Source: Mesostigma viride (lineage: Eukaryota; Streptophyta; Mesostigmatophyceae; Mesostigmatales; Mesostigmataceae). From it: a stretch of 64,000 nt of DNA. The stretch lies in contig RPFO01000022.1 in NCBI GenBank assembly GCA_009746045.1, forward strand, positions 2,664,041 through 2,728,040. The letters run 5' to 3'. Both the position numbers and the translations under genes were made by a program. Below the pieces are notes generated by a model that had not been told where the DNA came from, searched no databases, and was given only the letters and a program-made list of their open reading frames with translations. Below, piece after piece: positions 30,841 to 42,400 of this stretch. The number at the start of each line of letters is the position of its first letter. The first letter of the stretch is position 1.

Positions 30841-32097
30841 AAGCCTTCGATTCGGTTTTCTGGCCTGCACGCTGTCGGGACATCCTCGCTCTGTTCCGGA
30901 TCCCCCTCCCCCTTATTGCTGTCATCCGCAACCTGTATGAAGGGTCCACCATGCTTCAGTGCGCACTTCCTACGGGACCACGCAACCATGCCCTTTACAG
31001 AAGGGCGTGTGGCAGGGCCATGTGTGCTCTCGCCCTACCTGTTCATTGTTGTGGTCGAATATACGTCATGATTCAGGCGTGCAAGCGATTTGCTCGCATT
31101 GTGGACCGTAGGGAACCAGGGGTGCAGGTCGACAACCGTTTCTGGCATGGCGGGGCGGAAACGGAGATCCGGCTGGCAGACATCATCTATATACAGACGA
31201 CACCAGTCCCTCTTCGAAGGCACTGAGCACGTGCAGACGTGGCTTGACTGACAGCCTTGCAATCAAGGCCCGTGTGGTGGGGCTTGAGGTCAGCAAGAAG
31301 ACTGATGAGGCTCTGGCGATCGGGCTCACTCAGCCACCCGGCGCCCGACCGCTTTCTCCTTGATGCATGGCTCTCGAGTCCTGCTGTATCGGGACAGCGT
31401 CAAGTTGTTGGGAAGCTTACTCCCCAGCTGCGAGGCCGATGTGGATCACCGTATGTATCTCCCTCGCCTGGCACGCTTTACGCCAATTTACCGGGTGCGG
31501 CTGTGGCGCAAGCCCCAGTTGGGCAAGCTAGCTCTAGAAACAGGACTGACCTGTTCAAGGTCCTGGTCCTCCTAGCTGTTCTTACGTACGGGGCCGAGAC
31601 CGGTGGACTCTCACCGCCGACCTTGCCAACAAGCTGGATGGCGCGGGCACCAACATGCTGCGTTCAATTTTTCGTGTAGCATACGCTGCTCATGTCCGCA
31701 AGGAGGACTTGTATCTCGGCATGCCACTTATCATCATGCACCAGCACCTGATCAAGCAGCAGCGCCTGATCAGTGTAGTAGGGCAATTAGCTCGCACCAA
31801 CCCTGAGCCTGTAGACACCTCACGCCGGCACCTGGCCCCTCTGCAGGGCTGCGCCCCGCACAGCCCGCGGGCCGGCACCGGCCTCCTCTGACATGGGCCG
31901 GGCCCAGCCAGGCCGTAGATGCCGCAAGGCCCGCACCTTCAAAGAACAGATCGTAGAGGACATGGGGGGTCTAGGCCTCTCGGTGATTTGGAAAAAGATG
32001 ATGGACAAGGCCAAAAGGGCCCAGGTCATAGAGGACAACAACCGGCCCCTGCAGTGGGGAAGCTGCGCGTTTGCACACGTGGACGGCATGCTATAAT
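30841..32097 (+). pseudogene. LINE ORF2 reverse transcriptase, second part
   Basis: Continues the ORF2 interrupted by Copia: KAFDSVFWPACRDIL, LIAVIRNLYEGSTML, then after shifts VDNRFWHGGAETEIRLADII followed by YTDDTSLFEGTEHVQTWLDS, where TDD stands at the RT catalytic site. It goes on with GLEVSKKTDEALAIG, RVLLYRDSVKLLGSLLPS, LTYGAET and LDGAGTNMLRSIFRVAYAAH. It ends with FKEQIVEDMGGLGLSVIWKK and a stop near 32094. The motif order is that of non-LTR RT thumb and connection regions. Many frameshifts. Confidence 0.75.
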
Positions 32098-32640
32098 CTG
32101 ACAAGACCCCTAGGGTCGCGGGCACCATTAGAGTAGGGCTGTTTTGTAGATATAGCTTGTAGATAATATAGCTTAGATCGGTAGGATTGCGTGTGCCCAC
32201 CCATCCATCGATCCATCGGGGTTAACTAATGCTCCGTAACTCCCCAACAACGCGAGCCATTAATTGTGTAGTTTACACCCTACCCTTGCAGGAAGTAGCC
32301 CAGAATGTATTGAAAGGGCTCCATACATGCCTCTTCTCAGGGATATGTGCTACATATACTACCAACGGAGTTATGGCAGCCGGAGTTATGGCAGCTCTAG
32401 CCATTGTATAGCCATGATGATCTTCCACCCCATGCCAGGCCAATCTTGAGCTCTGCAATACATCATGGTGGTGCAGATGCACTTGGTGCATGCACCTAGA
32501 GCAGGTGTAGTTTACTCCCTACCCGCCTTTGCAGGAAGTGGCCCAGAATAGAGCGGAAGCCATATGCCCCTTCTCAGGGATATGTGCTACATGTACTCCC
32601 AACGGAGTTTTGTTCTGAATTAATGTGCTATGGCTAAATA
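32098..32640 (+). repeat. LINE 3' tails (tail A), tandem partial copies
   Basis: Two tail A segments follow the ORF2. CTTCTCAGGGATATGTGCTA with CCAACGGAGTTATGG lies near 32331-32390. A fuller copy runs from TAGCCATGATGATCTTCCAC to ACTCCCAACGGAGTTTTG near 32590-32612, then AATTAATGTGC. Confidence 0.7.
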
Positions 32641-32999
32641 CGCTGGGCGGGACGAGGCAGGAGCTGGGGGCACGTAAAAGTGACAGGTGGGAAAAGTGAT
32701 TGACAAAATCGGTCGCGGGATTAAGCCCTAGGCATTTGCTCGCGTCCGATCAAGCGACAAGCAAGTTGATGTAATGATGGTTGGGAACTCGGGATTCGAC
32801 ACCCCATTATTAGCAGTCAAAGTACTAGCCGCCCCGAGCGCGAAGCTGCCATGCGTGCCGCGCGAGGACAGCACCCTGGCCCGCTTCACAAACCTCCACA
32901 GCAGCGTCAATGCGTAGGCCGGGGTACGGATGGTGCCCTTGTGTTCCTTCATATCTTGGTTGTCTCTTGATCAATACCGTGGGCATTCAGACCCACCGA
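32641..32999. other. Spacer, no gene recognised
   Basis: No coding or RNA gene supported. Confidence 0.4.
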
Positions 33000-35085
33000 T
33001 GAATATTTATCTCCCCATGCATGTGTGGGAGCTCGCAACCAGGGCAAGGAGATGTGGTACCACCTCGACCGGCTTGGCGGTCGGCGGCAGCACACCCCGG
33101 TGGAGCACACGGGGGACGGCGCGGCGCCGGTCAGCCTTGACCGCTGGTTGGCCCACAACATTTTCTTGACAGGAGGGGCATGTGTCCCCTCCCACCACTA
33201 CCACCACCGCTTCACGGGCTGAGGCGGCCGCCCGTCTTGCATGGTGTAACTTGCTGCCCCCCCCCTCCCGCCACCTGCGGCGCCCTCCTTGGCCGCGGAT
33301 CGACTATACCAAGTCCCCGCCTTGAAGTAGGCTTGCCTTGCCACCAACGACGTCGTCCACCCCTTCACTTTGGAGGAACTGGACGGTGCCCTTGCTGGTA
33401 CGACGCGGCGGTCGGTGCCGACCACCTTTCGGCCGAGCTGCTGAAGACAGCTGACCTGGCGCCGGTTCGGGAGCTTCCACTGCATGGCGTTCTGCAACCG
33501 TGTCATCTCAGTCTCCGTGATGAGCCTCCGCCTGCTGAGTGGCAGGCAGCCATCCGAGTCATGCTGTACAAGAAGGGCTCTGCTGCTGACCCCGGTAACT
33601 ATCGGGTGTCTGGCAGCCTTCAGAGCGCCGCGCTGAAGGTCTTCATGCGCATGATGCAACACCGGCTCTGCGCTGCACTGGACCCACTACCTGGGTGAGT
33701 CTCAGATGGGTTTCCGTCGTGGCCGTATCACTGTCATGGCTGTGTTTGTCGCGCACCGGCTGGTGGAGGAGGTGCGTCCTATCTGCCTTGATGTTTTTCC
33801 GCTGGTCTTCATTTTTGTTTACTACATCAAGCTAGGCTTTTGACATGCACGGTCCTCTGGCATGCAGGCTCCTTCAATGGGCCATACTAGCTCTGGATCG
33901 CGTGCCACCAGCGTTTATTGCTGCCATTCGCCGGCCGGCCGTATGAGGGTTCACAGGCAGTAGTGCGGACTGCGGAAGGCACCACCCCACCATTTCCCCT
34001 TCACCACGGGGTGTGGCCGGCAAGGTTGTGTCCTGACCCCATATCTGTTAATTATTGTCGTGGATCACATCATGCATGCGCCAGCTACACGTGCGCGCTT
34101 TACTGCTCTTAAGGGGTTCGAGCCTGGCTTGGACATCCTTAACGAGCGCCAAGAGGGCGGCGGTGGCCCTAGCAACCCCCTGTCCAACCTGATTTATGCC
34201 GATGATACCATGCACCCTCATCGAGCGCGGCCCCGAGCACATTCAGACCTGGCCGGCTGGACTGTCTGGGCTTGGAGGGGCGGGCAGTGGGGTTGGAGAT
34301 TAGTGTCAAAATCGAGGCGATGGTGATTGGGGCTACCAGTTGCCCGCCACGGCCACCAGTTGCTGCTAGACGGGACGGAGGTCCCGTTCCGTGATCGCTT
34401 CAATTAGCTGCTGGGGAGCATGCTCCCCGGCCGACACCGCCGACGATATGGACACCCGCATTGGCCTAGCTTGGGCCAGGCTCCGCTCGCTCAACACCTA
34501 CTGGCACTCGAAGGACCTGGGTAAGAACCGCAAGCGGAGTGCTCTTCAAGGTCCTGGTGCTCACGGTGCTCACCTATGGAACGTACCGAGGCATAGACGC
34601 TCACGGACAAGCTGGTCACCCGGCTGGACGGCACAGTTTACAGGATGCTCCGACAGGTCCTGAATGTAGGGTTTTCCGCACATAGGTCGTTAGAGTTTTT
34701 GTGTAAGGGTATGCCTCGCATTGCGGGCAAGATTAGGCAGCGTAGGATAGCATTCGCAGGACACCGTGCTCGCACCAGTCAGGTATAGACACCGACCTTG
34801 GTCTGGCCGGCCCCCAGCAGCTTGGCCAGCCGGGGCGGCATATCCTGACCTGGCCCCAAGGACATTCCCGGAAGGGTTGGTAGACCTGCCATGAACTATA
34901 CAGATCAGTTGCTGGCCGACCTAGTGGTCCCAGCCTAGTTTGAACACCGCATTTCCTCTCTCTCTTGCTTGGACTGCTATGCAGAACAAGAAGAGGTGGC
35001 AGGCCATTGTCCAGGCCCACACGCCAGCCCCTGTGGGCAAGGCCCCCCCCCCCCCCAGGAGGAAGGGGCGCTTTGCTGAGTAGAG
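33000..35085 (+). pseudogene. Second LINE ORF2 remnant with intact YADD motif
   Basis: Same family as the Copia-split copy. Readable blocks: MWYHLDRLGGRRQHTP and DGAAPVSLDRWLAHNIFLTG (33050-33170), GADHLSAELLKTADLAPV and EWQAAIRVMLYKKGSAADPG then NYR (33410-33605), LKVFMRMMQHRLCAALD and ESQMGFRRGR (33630-33725). Further on come NPLSNLIYADDTMH (34176-34215), which keeps the catalytic YADD, then IQTWLAGL and TRIGLAWARLRSLNTYWHSK (34460-34520). Several stops, shifts and a ~170-bp disruption after 33760 make it a pseudogene. Confidence 0.72.
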
Positions 35086-35250
35086 TAGAACTTAATAGGA
35101 TTTTATAGATTAGTTTAGCGTTAGCCTAGTTAGGTTTCACGGCTTCGCTCAACCTCATCCATCAAGCATGGGAATACGTGCAACATGATATCCCCACGGA
35201 GTCATGTTATAATTTAATTTTTAATTTTTTTAATATTTGGGAACAAGTGT
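35086..35250 (+). repeat. Decayed LINE tail
   Basis: ATCCCCACGGAGTCATGTTATAATTT near 35190 (shown as ATCCCCACGGAGTCATG plus TTATAATTT) followed by TAATTTTTAATTTTTTT resembles the tail A stem-loop and AT-rich end. Confidence 0.4.
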
Positions 35251-35891
35251 ACTGTCCGATTATTGGGTGCCTTTAATCAGACTCCTCGTCCCTGATTCGG
35301 CAAGGGTGGCAGGTGGCGGACTGAAGTGTGAAGTGAGGGACCAAGGGAAAGGGGCCCCAGACAGCCCTGGGCCAGCTTGTACTGAGTTTGGAAGCACCCC
35401 TTGAGTACCTGAATCCGGACGTGCTTGGGACAGAGCCCCTGTTCTCCTGCTAATGCCTGGGCTGCTGATCCTCTGCTGGCATTTCCACCTCGCCGGCAGC
35501 AACAAAGTGTTGGATGACCAGCTGTTCTCTGCCCGGGTGACATGGCCCTCTACTATTGGCTCAGAAAGGCCCTGCCTTGCTGTTCCCTGGCACTTCCAAG
35601 CTGTCTTGCCTTTAACTGGCACCGCAGTAGCAGAGGGTGCAGTCCCAACCCCGTCTTATAATGGCGAGTTCGGGGCTTTTATGGCCAATGCCGCCTTATC
35701 ATACGACCACCGCCTTTTCATGGCAGGTTTGGGGTGATCCTCTGTTACTGGCATGCTCGCTTTCCCATGGCCTCGCCCCACTGCCTCCCTATTCACTGGC
35801 ATCACGCGGCTGCCTCGCTGTGCACGTGTTGCAGCATCCAGTGAGCGAGGTGGAGCTCCCCGCCACGCCTGTCTTTTACGAGCCATGTCTT
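35251..35891. other. 3' flank of the ankyrin-TIR gene
   Basis: Open frames on both strands but none recognised. Near 35724-35770 a short stretch resembles the last codons of the TIR exon (GGGGTGATCCTCTGTTACTGG versus GGGTGTGATCCCCATACTGG), another small duplicate of an exon end. Confidence 0.4.
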
Positions 35892-36431
35892 TTATGGCGG
35901 GTTGGGTGTGATCCCCATACTGGCCAGAATGCCCACCAGCTTGGGCATGGACGAAACCAGGTTGGTGTCGTCCACCATGGACACGTACATCTTGGAGCCC
36001 AGGTTCATCTTGAGCACGCCACGCCAGTTGCGCGTGTCCAGCAGGTCCTCCTCCATGACGACGGGGATCATGGCCCGCGTCGACTTCTGGGCGACCGCGT
36101 AGCTGAACTCGGCCTCGCAGTTGTCGTCCGCGTCGCTGTTCACCTTGTCCATGTACCGCGCGGTGACGAACACGAGCACAGCCTTGGCACCGTCGATGCC
36201 TGCGCACATCTGCTGCCGGATGTGGCCCACCATGCGGTCCTCGTCGAACCAGGTTGTGAACCCGAGCGCCTTGAGCGCCGCGTTGACCCGTGCGACGCGC
36301 TCGTGGTTGTTGCGACCGGCCTTGTCCACACCCCAGTCGTGCGTGAGGAAGAGGTCCGACGCGTGGCTCTTGGGGGGGATGTACGCGGACCCGGACTCCA
36401 TTCGGCTAGGTGGCGCCGCCGCCTGCGTCGC
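35892..36431 (-). CDS. Exon 15: TIR domain, C-terminal
   Basis: 179 codons after acceptor CTGCGGCAG, stop at 35892-35894. TIR landmarks: the first strand HASDLFLTHDWG, the BB-loop region GFTTWFDEDRMVGHI, GIDGAKAVLVFVTARYM, then DDNCEAEFSYAVAQ. The last fits the CxxE pattern of the catalytic glutamate in NAD-cleaving TIR domains. MIPVVMEEDLL and NWRGVLKMNLGSKMYV follow. The domain looks complete and undamaged, so NADase activity is possible but inferred. An in-frame ATG (MESGSAYIPP) lies 12 codons in. Confidence 0.88.
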   Translation of the reverse strand, partial: ATQAAAPPSRMESGSAYIPPKSHASDLFLTHDWGVDKAGRNNHERVARVNAALKALGFTTWFDEDRMVGHIRQQMCAGIDGAKAVLVFVTARYMDKVNSDADDNCEAEFSYAVAQKSTRAMIPVVMEEDLLDTRNWRGVLKMNLGSKMYVSMVDDTNLVSSMPKLVGILASMGITPNPP

Positions 36432-39400
36432 CTGCCGCAGGATATGGAGCAGCACATTTTGACAATGTGGGCAAAGCCACGTTTGTACAGTTTTGTGGTT
36501 GTTAGATGTTCTAATCAAGGAATGCCAAGAAGACGTTACTCGTGGATGGGGCACCATGACAAACGGACAAACGGACAAACGGACAAACGGACAAACGGAC
36601 AAACGGACAAACGGACAAACGGACAAACGGACAAACGGACAAACGGACAAACGGACAAACGGACAAACGGACAAACGGACAAACGGACAAACGGACAAAC
36701 GGACAAACGGACAAACGGACAAACGGACAAACGGACCAATGACCACTGGACGAATAGACGAATAGACGAATAGACGAATAGACGAATAGACGAATAGACG
36801 AATAGACGAATAGACGAATCCACCACCAGGCCACCAGGCCACCAGGCCACCAGGCCACCAGGCCACCAGGCCACCAGGCCACCAGGCCACCAGGCCACCA
36901 GGCCACCAGGCCACCAGGCCACCAGGCGACGAGGCGACGAGGCCATGAGGCCACGAGGCCACGAGGCCACGGGACCACGGGACCCCTGGACCCCTGGACC
37001 CCTGGACCCCTGGACCCCTGGACCCCTGGACCCCTGGACCCCTGGACCCTGGGACCCTGGGCCCCTGGACCACTGGACCACTGGACCCCTGGACCCCTGG
37101 ACCACTGGACCACTGGACCACTGGACCACTGGACCACTGGACGACTGGACGACTGGACCCCTAGACCCCTGGACCCCTGGACCCCTGGACCCCTGGACCC
37201 CTGGACCCCTGGACCCCTAGACCCCTGGACCCCTGGACCATTAGACCATTAGACCAATAGACCAATAGACCAATAGACCAATAGACCAATAGACCAATAG
37301 ACCAATAGACCAATAGACCAATAGACCAATAGACCAATAGACCAATAGACCAATAGACCAATAGACCAATAGACCAATAGACCAATAGACCAATAGACCA
37401 ATAGACCAATAGACCAATAGACCAATAGACCAATAGACCAATAGACCAATAGACAAAAGGACAAGTGGATCAGCGAAGCATGGGACAATGCAAGAAGTCC
37501 TTGGTTCTTAGTCATTGTACGTGGACAGGGCAAGTAATGAGTGGCCAGTGCCCACCAACACCAGACGACCAACGCCTCGTCACAGCGCTGCCTAAGTTAT
37601 TTCGTAACATGACCATGCGCATGACATGCATACAAGCATTCCATGCAGAAAGCGCGACACATGTCCCTCGTCTTGTCCTGCTCAACGGGAGCCCATGCAC
37701 ATCCACTGGTGCAGCAACTCATTCAACTGCCAGGCTTTGCAGCGGCAGCCTCTTATTGTCGGTAGCGCACCACCGCTTTGCCTCGTGCAATCTGTGAAGC
37801 TGTGCAATTCGAGAGGCTGATCGATATGGGCCCTTGACCACTACTAGGGACCACTCCCAACCACTCCCAACCACTCCCAACCACTCCCAACCACTCCCAA
37901 CCACTCCCAACCACTCCCAACCACTCCCAACCACTCCCAACCACTCCCAACCACTCCCAACCACTCCCAGCCACCGCAAAGCACTGGCAAGGGAAGACTG
38001 GCTGCTCCATAAACCAACAGGGGCATGGGCTCCCAAACGATAGCAAGGGCATGGTAGTAACGACATCGCATGCTTCTCACAGAAAACTCTACACAACTGG
38101 TTAGGCCAAGCAGTGCATGTTATTTCTCACCCCCTCGGAGATGACGCTACTCTATGTCAGCAAATGCATGTCCCCCTCCCAGGAGGCCCCCCCCAAGTCC
38201 GGCACTCACCAGGGGTGCGCTCTGGTTGAAGGATGTGCGCGCCTCCACCGCCCTGCGCGAGGCGTGCAGCGCCAGCACCTCGATGATCTCCACGTGGCGG
38301 CCCGCCTTGGCCAGGCTCAGCGGCGTGTTCCCGTCCTGCAAGCACATATGCAGATGTCCAAACAACCAGTGGCCAAAGAGCGGTGTCTGAAGAACAGCTG
38401 CGCACACATCCGTTGTCCAAACCGAGCAAGTGCTACCATTATTCGGACATCCCTGTCAGCCCGTTGCACCAGCATCACCAATTCCAGTCCACGTTCCTTC
38501 CGCACACCCTTACTGCCCGCCCACAGCTCTCACCCAATCATTACTTGTCACCTAGAAGACTGCACCCCCGCTAAGCGGCTTCTCCCAAGCCACATGTCCT
38601 ACGCCACCGGTCTTGGCCCCGAGATGCACACCGACAGAGGGAGGTACCAGCGTGCGCATTACATATGGGGACAGGAGGTAGATAGGAGATACTGCTACTA
38701 CGGAGATACTGCTACTAACCAGATACTGCTAATAAGGAGATACTGCTACTGCGGGAGATACTGCAACTGTAGAATTTGCATAAGCAGTAATTGCAAAAAC
38801 AGGTGGATAGACAGCATCCCAGATGAATATCGTTGCGCGGTGGGTTCTAACGTCCCTGCATTGCTGGGTTCTTTCTTGTCCTAACGCTTGGTCCTAACAC
38901 CTCGTTGCTGGGTCTCCTTGAAACGAGTGTTCCATGTTGGGCGCTCATCGAAAGGGAAAACGTCAGAGTGTACAACAGACGCTAAGACAAAGCCGCGTGT
39001 CATGGGCCCAGCCATGCTGACTTGCTAGCATAGTGCATACCGCAGTGGCCATAAAAATATTTTGTACATTTCTTTTCGACGGACCCCGCGGTAAGTGCTG
39101 AAGAAAGATTTTGGTCCGAGATCTATGCATTAGTGGGTGCGCTGAGGGCGCGCTACATACTGCATCTAACATGTGCCGGAGGCGCAGCGTACAGTACGTC
39201 GAAATACTTGCAAGCCCTGGCCGACTTTCCCTCGTAAAATGCAAAATCCAGGTTTAATGTGGGTCGAGAAAACGACGGAAAGTACTGCTAGAGAAGCCTG
39301 GTAATGAAAAAGATGTGACAAGCAACTGACAAATGGTAAAAACAAGTTTTATAAAAGCATTAGAAGGCAGATCTGACATGCTTTGTGTTGCAGGCGTAAT

Positions 39401-42400
39401 ACCGACGGCTGACACATGGGCAAGTAGACCGAGCCAGTCTGGCTCAAGTAGGTCGAGCCAGTTGGCATGCATGAGGCTCCCCTTACATGCATGCATTGTA
39501 TTGCGCAACACCCTACTGACAAGAACATGACTGCATAACAGCAACACATGGGCACATGAGCCACTACCAGTTAGTAACTAATTATAACCAGTCTGACGCC
39601 CACCAACGTCATCCTTTGCGCCGCACAAGATGACATCTGAATTCAACACATAGGCAAACAAGGCCACCTCGTCTGGCGCCCACCCACCCACCTCGTCCTT
39701 TGCGTTGGCATCTACGTTGAGGGTCAGCAGGTAGTTGACCGTGTCCAAGTGGCCTTCCTTGGCAGCCACGGCGAGGGGGGTCCTCCCAAACTGGGCGCGC
39801 CAAAGACAAAGTGCAGGTTTTGCAAGGCAGGGCTAGATAAGTACCCAGGTGGTGCAGCCCAGGTTTCATGGCACACAGGTGAGGTAAAGCGCCCGAGTGA
39901 AATGCACTGGTGCAATCAGCGCAAGCGGAATTACTTTTGTGGTAAAGCCCAAGTTTGATAAGCATCCAGGTGTGGGAAGCATGATGTACTCACGGGGGGC
40001 GACCTGCACAGCAGTTGGGGACCCACCTATCTGACGATATCCTGGTAATGGCACACATGGTGCAGCAACACGAGCAAATAGTGTGACATGACATCGCTTT
40101 GTGTAACCAACCCTTGTCAGATATGGCTGCTGCTACACAATATCCCTGGGCCCCTGTGCGCATGGGCACCACCAAGCGGCACCGTAGGTGCCCACGACGC
40201 GGCAGCAGCAACACAACCAGCAACTCATGCACAACACAACCCATTCAGGCATTGCAGTTCCTTCCTCCCCGCATAGTGCACCTACCCATCCATACATCCG
40301 TTTCAAGATGCTCCGGGCCCTCACGGCAGCCTATCGCGAGTGGCAGCAGCAACCCAGGAACAACCAACGTGGCAAACACAACACAACAAATGGCGTGGCA
40401 AACAGCAACGCAAAAAAACTCTCACTATGTTCCTGGCCACTGTGTCACCCTAGTAGGCGTGGCAGCACCGAAACCGGCACCGGCAACACCATGGCAGCAA
40501 CTCACAATGTTCCTGGACCCCGTGTCAGCCTCGTGGGCCACGAGGAACTGCGCGGTGTCCAGGTGGCCCAGGGACACCGCCAGGTGGAGCGCCGAGTTGC
40601 CGTCCTGCGGCAGCATTACGGCATGGACAGCATACATAGAACAACATACATTCTAGTTAGTATACCCGTAGGCAAGGTGTGGGGACATGGTGGCCCGAGC
40701 TGCCATCCTGCGCCGGCATTACGTACCGTGGACAGCAGGACACATACATGCTAGTTAGTGTCGAGGCAAAGTTGGGGGAATAGTAGGGGGTGGAGCGCCG
40801 CATTGCCCTTCTGGGCCGCCACGGCCACTGAGGGAAGTTCCAAGCACAGGCAGGGCACGAAAGCACTGACATGATGCGTAGACACAAAGTCGTGGCTACG
40901 TAGCCCTGCAATCACAGCATGGGTTCAAGACTTCGTGCAAGCGACACGTGCCATGTTACAGTACGCCGCAGGAAGCCAGGGCATAAGCCAATTCGGTAGC
41001 AGGTGGGTGTAACGCTGGTTGGTTCAGACCCTGTTCACCGAATGACAAAGAATATTGTATTAGTTCTAGCAGCCTCGAAACAGTGCCCAAGAAGCTGCCA
41101 TCGCTACGAGTAGAGGGAGGCTACGCGGCTAACCCACCCGTTTCTTGAGCTGGTCCCACCTTGAAGTGTGCTTGCACAAGAGCCATGGTCACCTGCAGGC
41201 ACTCTAAGCTCAGGTCATCACTGCAGCTCACCATGTATTTTCAATAAATAAATGTCTACAAGTACGGATTACATTTTTAACATTTTATTATAAATGGCGG
41301 GGGCTGAGCCCAGGCCCCCTGTCCGTGCCACGACAACTGCGACCACCGGATTCCAGTACCTACTGCCACGACAGCCGCGACCACTGGATGCCAGCACCTA
41401 CCGAGTTCTTGGCATCCACAGCCGCCCCCGACGCCACCAGATGCTCCACCATGCTCAGCGGCGCGTGCGACGCCGCCAGGTGGAGCGGCGTGTTGTTCCT
41501 CTGGGGAGGGGAGAGGGGGGCGGGGGGGGGGGGATGGGATGGGATGGGACCAACCATCGATGAGACAAGCATGAATTACGACATGATGTGAACAGCCACG
41601 GCCAGCTCATGACCAAGGGTGGCAGAATCTGGTGGGATCCAGAACACATTGTACCAATTGGACCAAACTGCGCATACAATTGGGTTGGTAGAATGCTGGC
41701 TGAAGCAGATGGAAGCAGGCTTGTCAGTAAATCGTGAGAGTAGAGGCCCCCTCCCAGCCAACAGCTCTGACGCTAATGTGTTGCTGGCCCTTTTATTTTT
41801 CTGGCTGCCTCTGGCTTGCTAGCTTTGCTTGCCCGACACCGACTACGGCATACCCAGCTGCGTGCCATAAGCAGTGCTTGGTGACCCAAGTTTGCGCGAG
41901 AAGCAGACAAACTACGATAAGCCACGAAGACTGCTCGGGATGGGTCCCACCCAGCCCTCTTCTCCCTATGTAGATACCCCCTGGTCGTCCTGAAGAACGT
42001 TGGGGCTGCTAATGACCAGGGGACAGCCGGGCAGGCATGCAGAAAGCCTTGGCTGGACGCCCCCTACCCACTCACCCACTCATGCAGCAGCAGCACTTTT
42101 TCAGCACATGTTATCTCACAGCAGCACGGGCAAAACGGACCCACCAGGTTGCGGACGCCAGTGTCCGCCTTGTGCGCCACCAGGTACTTGACCACGTCCA
42201 GGTACCCCTGACCGGCTGCCAGGTGCAGTGGCGAGTTACCTTCCTGCAGTGGGGACGCATACCAAGGTTTCACGGGAACGCATACACACAAATGGGGTCA
42301 TGGCACCGCGGCACAGGGATCGATTGGGGCAACACAGAGGCAGCACATAGGGCTTGTTATTCGCGTACTTGGCGCACTTGGTCGCCCGGAAGAGATCAGG

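Noticed and set aside
32780-32830. tRNA-like T-arm (GGGATTCGACACCCC)
   Set aside because: The stem does not pair correctly and no acceptor or anticodon arm could be folded.
36493-37456. Long ORFs over the 8-bp satellite, including a 409-codon frame leading into the TIR exon
   Set aside because: Three 8-bp units make 24 nt, so the frame stays open by chance. The splice acceptor at 36432 and the ankyrin exons upstream explain the TIR exon better.
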